Assembly (NCBI RefSeq): GCF_030123365.1
Contig: NZ_CP126107.1
Location: forward strand, 5,693,501 to 5,757,500
DNA from: Neobacillus sp. SuZ13
GTDB taxonomy: Bacteria > Bacillota > Bacilli > Bacillales > Cytobacillaceae
Reading direction: 5' to 3'
DNA length: 64,000 nucleotides
Of this stretch, positions 61,832 through 64,000 are shown piece after piece. The position numbers and the translations under genes were made by a program. Each line of letters starts with the position of its first letter. Within the stretch, counting starts at the first letter, position 1. The notes under the pieces were generated by a model. It had not been told where the DNA came from and made no database searches. It saw only the letters and a list, made by a program, of their open reading frames with translations.

Positions 61832-61868
61832 AAAAAAAGTTAGCCTCACAGCTGAGGCTAACTTTTTT
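61832..61868. terminator. Bidirectional terminator
   Basis: AAAAAAGTTAGCCTCA and TGAGGCTAACTTTTTT form a 16-bp stem with a 4-base loop, with T-runs on both strands. It serves the Fn3 remnant and the LysM gene; the stop codon of the latter touches it. Confidence 0.9.
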
Positions 61869-63111
61869 ATTGAATAGCGAGTAAAGTCATTTGCTGACCC
61901 CGTTTCCCTTCAAGGGTTAGAGTTACTTTCTGCCCAAAATGTTCTACTAATTCCTTTATCAACTTTCCTGATGCTTTGGCAGTATACGTGTTTCCATTCG
62001 CCGTACTAAAACGAAATGTTCCATTAAGGTCTACGGCTTGAAGTTGCGCTGATACTTTTATTTGATTAGTTGTGGCAGCTTCACTATTGGCAGGGATGTT
62101 AATCTTTTGCCCGATTTTCAAGCTTATAGGGTCAACGGTTGGATTTAGCTCCTGAATGGATGAGACTGAGATATTTAAGGCTTTACTGATTTTAATAAAC
62201 GTGTCACCGGGCTTGATCACATACGTAGCTGAACTTGGTTTTGTTGTGGCCGGTTTGTTCATAGTTAAGTAGGTTTCGCTGACAAACGCTGCTTTGCCGT
62301 TGAATTGAATCTGCGCCCATCCTTTACTAGACGATTTCACCGACACTTGATCGTTTAATTTTAACGTACCTATTACCGTACCACTCGTAGAGGCAGCGTC
62401 TCTCACTTTTAATGTTGTCGCATTTACATACATCGTTTTGGCTTGAGTGATAGCTGGCTTCGTCGTTTCACCTGGTGTGGTAAGAAAACTAGCACTCACA
62501 AAACAAACTCTTCCTTTGATCAGAATGCCTGCCCAGCCGTTTTCGACGAATGAAACCTTGACAACTTCCCCTTTTTTATAGGTTCCTATGATACTGCTGT
62601 CTGTCGTCGGATGTGACCGGACATTTAGGGTTGTCGCATTCACTGTTCTATTATGTACTTTTGGTAAAAGAATTTTTTTACCGTTAATGGAAGTCAGTCC
62701 ATTGGCCTCTAAAATTCCATGCACGGTTACTCCATGTGCTGCCGCAATCGCTTCGATTTTTTCGCCGCTTTTTACCTGATATGTATATTCCTGAATAAAT
62801 GCCGCATTGGCTGTGCTGGAAAAAAAGCTAAGGACAACGGTAAAAATCCCCGTCACGACTAGTTTTTTTACTGGGCTATTTTGAATCATTTGGTTAACCT
62901 GTGATACATATGTATTCCAATTGGCACGAATATCTTTTAAGAATCCTTTGATATCTAATACATTGCGAATATCAAAATAACTGACTCTTTGATCATATTC
63001 GCGTTTTTCCATTCTCGAAGTGAACTCTGGTGCACTTAATTGCTTGCTTTTTCCATGAGTCTCTTTCCTGTTAAGGGCTAATTTACCATTTACAAATAAA
63101 TCGTTCGTCAT
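61867..63111 (-). CDS. Peptidoglycan-associated protein with two LysM and two SH3b domains
   Basis: A 414-residue protein. About 80 hydrophilic residues precede one hydrophobic segment (KKLVVTGIFTVVLSFFSSTA, then NAAF), which is either a late signal peptide or an anchor. Then come LysM 1 (YTYQVKSGEKIEAIAAAHGV), SH3b 1 (VNATTLNVRSHPTTDSSIIG), SH3b 2 (VNATTLKVRDAASTSGTVIG), LysM 2 (YVIKPGDTFIKISKALNISV) and an 80-residue C-terminal domain. LysM binds peptidoglycan. There is no catalytic domain that I can name. I chose ATG 63111 with TAGGAGA upstream; a frame open to 63240 lacks a good site. The long cytosolic-looking leader is unusual. Confidence 0.85.
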   Translation of the reverse strand: MTNDLFVNGKLALNRKETHGKSKQLSAPEFTSRMEKREYDQRVSYFDIRNVLDIKGFLKDIRANWNTYVSQVNQMIQNSPVKKLVVTGIFTVVLSFFSSTANAAFIQEYTYQVKSGEKIEAIAAAHGVTVHGILEANGLTSINGKKILLPKVHNRTVNATTLNVRSHPTTDSSIIGTYKKGEVVKVSFVENGWAGILIKGRVCFVSASFLTTPGETTKPAITQAKTMYVNATTLKVRDAASTSGTVIGTLKLNDQVSVKSSSKGWAQIQFNGKAAFVSETYLTMNKPATTKPSSATYVIKPGDTFIKISKALNISVSSIQELNPTVDPISLKIGQKINIPANSEAATTNQIKVSAQLQAVDLNGTFRFSTANGNTYTAKASGKLIKELVEHFGQKVTLTLEGKRGQQMTLLAIQ

Positions 63112-63645
63112 ATTCACTATTTCTCCTATTCCCTTTTGTCGCTGTCTTAAGGGGACGATCATGTGTCTAACACTAAATGCGGCCCATGACCATTTACCCC
63201 CCACTGTAAGATTCGACAGCATCCAGCATTTTTTGACCATATTTTAGTGATATAAGAAAATTTTGGACTAAAAAATAAAAGAACCGACAATTCTTTCTTA
63301 AATCTATTTTTTATATAAAACACCGAAAATGTAATATAAAATGGCTATCAATTTGCATATGAATTTGAAGGGCATACTATTAGTTTTCTTAGAATTTTTG
63401 ATCTATGGATAGTTAGGATTTATAATAATTGAATTTTGTCTATTTTTGTAATGTTTTGATATCTTTTGTAGAAACTATTTTTATTTTTCTAAATATAATC
63501 CATAATATTTTTGGTAAGATTCCAAGCTTTTATGGAAATGGAAAATTGAAATCTTAAAAAAATATAATCTAAAGTAGTCCCAATGACGGAATGACTGATT
63601 TTGCAAGAATAAAATAGTAACAAGAATATTTTTTTTACACCAATC
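63112..63645. other. Non-coding gap
   Basis: About 530 very AT-rich bases between the divergent LysM and aldehyde dehydrogenase genes. I see no gene. Short frames in it have poor composition. Confidence 0.5.
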
Positions 63646-63682
63646 GGGACATTTTATGTCTATATAGGACAAATTATGTCCC
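63646..63682. promoter_or_regulatory. Paired operator-like sites upstream of the aldehyde dehydrogenase gene
   Basis: GACAT-TTT-ATGTC (63648-63660) and GGACA-AATTA-TGTCC (63667-63681) are two inverted repeats about 20 bp apart, i.e. two helical turns. They lie 60-95 bases before the start and resemble each other, suggesting two dimers of one regulator. Confidence 0.55.
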
Positions 63683-63740
63683 AATACATTTTGTTGCAAT
63701 ATATTCAAAATATATTAAAAAAATTCAAGGAGGATTTATT

Positions 63741-64000
63741 ATGCCAACAAACGTATTATCCTTAACAGCTTATCCTTTTTATATAAATGGGGAATGGAGA
63801 GAAAGTAAGTCTGGTGAAACAATTAAAATCACGTCACCTTATCTTTATGAAGTCCTTGGAGAAGTACAGGCGATTACAACTGAAGAGGTAGATGAGGCAA
63901 TTTATTATGCTCATATAGCCCAAAAAAATTGGGCAGATACTTCACTTCAAGAACGGGCAAAATTTTTGTATCAATGGGCAGATGAATTAGAAAACATGCA
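63741..64000 (+). CDS. Aldehyde dehydrogenase (GapN-like), 5' part
   Basis: The first 86 residues of an NAD(P)-dependent aldehyde dehydrogenase; the gene runs off the window. The start AYPFYINGEWRESKSGETIK, then ITSPYLYEVLGEVQAITTEE and VDEAIYYAHIAQKNWADTSL followed by QERAKFLYQWADELE, matches the N-terminal domain of the family and is closest in feel to non-phosphorylating glyceraldehyde-3-phosphate dehydrogenase (GapN). AAGGAGG lies 7-8 bases before the ATG. The catalytic Cys and Glu are outside the window, so the subfamily is uncertain. Confidence 0.88.
   Translation, partial: MPTNVLSLTAYPFYINGEWRESKSGETIKITSPYLYEVLGEVQAITTEEVDEAIYYAHIAQKNWADTSLQERAKFLYQWADELENM

Noticed and set aside
63481..63708. 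75-residue minus-strand ORF in the last gap
   Set aside because: Very AT-rich, no ribosome site, and it overlaps the operator-like sites of the aldehyde dehydrogenase gene.

Overview
The window comes from a low-GC Gram-positive chromosome of the Bacillaceae (Bacillus/Neobacillus type). This is an inference from strong GGAGG ribosome-binding sites, a ComK homologue, a sigma-B type promoter, a DUF3231/KGG stress gene set, an oxygenase-only nitric oxide synthase, and a 16S-23S-5S operon followed by 24 tRNAs in nearly the order of B. subtilis trnB. I could not run any database search; family names come from reading the translated sequences.

Layout. 1-2.8 kb: end of an unknown gene, a comK-like competence regulator, an XRE regulator, a frameshifted small gene and a secreted protein. 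3-31 kb: cell-envelope and exopolysaccharide (EPS) genes. An LCP ligase (plus strand) faces an isolated rfbB, a VanZ protein, phosphoglucomutase (pgcA), UDP-glucose dehydrogenase, then a long minus-strand EPS operon read from 26.9 kb down to 10.4 kb: Wzz-like modulator, tyrosine kinase, PHP phosphatase, a structured RNA element with a terminator, gtaB, priming sugar transferase, five glycosyltransferase-like genes, Wzy polymerase, Wzx flippase, a second structured RNA candidate, and rfbACDB for dTDP-rhamnose. Sugar activation (PgcA, GtaB, Ugd, RfbABCD), assembly (priming transferase and glycosyltransferases), export (Wzx/Wzy/Wzz) and phospho-control (kinase/phosphatase) are all present, so this is a complete Wzx/Wzy-type pathway. 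Upstream of it lie three CBO0543-type membrane genes and a large secreted protein with 13 glucan/choline-binding-type repeats.

31-45 kb: a gene-poor accessory zone with small lipoproteins and membrane proteins, further CBO0543 paralogues, and a redox island (MarR with three palindromic operators, SDRs, quinone reductase, aldo/keto reductase, MerR with a 19-bp-spacer promoter) that also holds several gene remnants. 45.5-53.3 kb: the rRNA-tRNA operon on the minus strand. 53.6-59 kb: another accessory zone (double DUF3231, DUF3885, nitric oxide synthase, gene fragments including an orphan piece of gyrA). 59-64 kb: a PspA operon, tandem repeat arrays, a LysM/SH3 wall protein and the start of an aldehyde dehydrogenase gene.

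The most unusual content is non-coding: (i) intergenic arrays of three motif types (61.18, 61.42, 31.98 and 33.15 kb) that share an exact 21-bp period; (ii) a dispersed roughly 100-bp repeat present about a dozen times, only between 32 and 59 kb; (iii) a structured RNA candidate between wzx and rfbA, and an EAR-like element plus terminator before gtaB; (iv) two related insertions in the tRNA cluster, each flanked by a copy of the 5' end of the adjacent tRNA.
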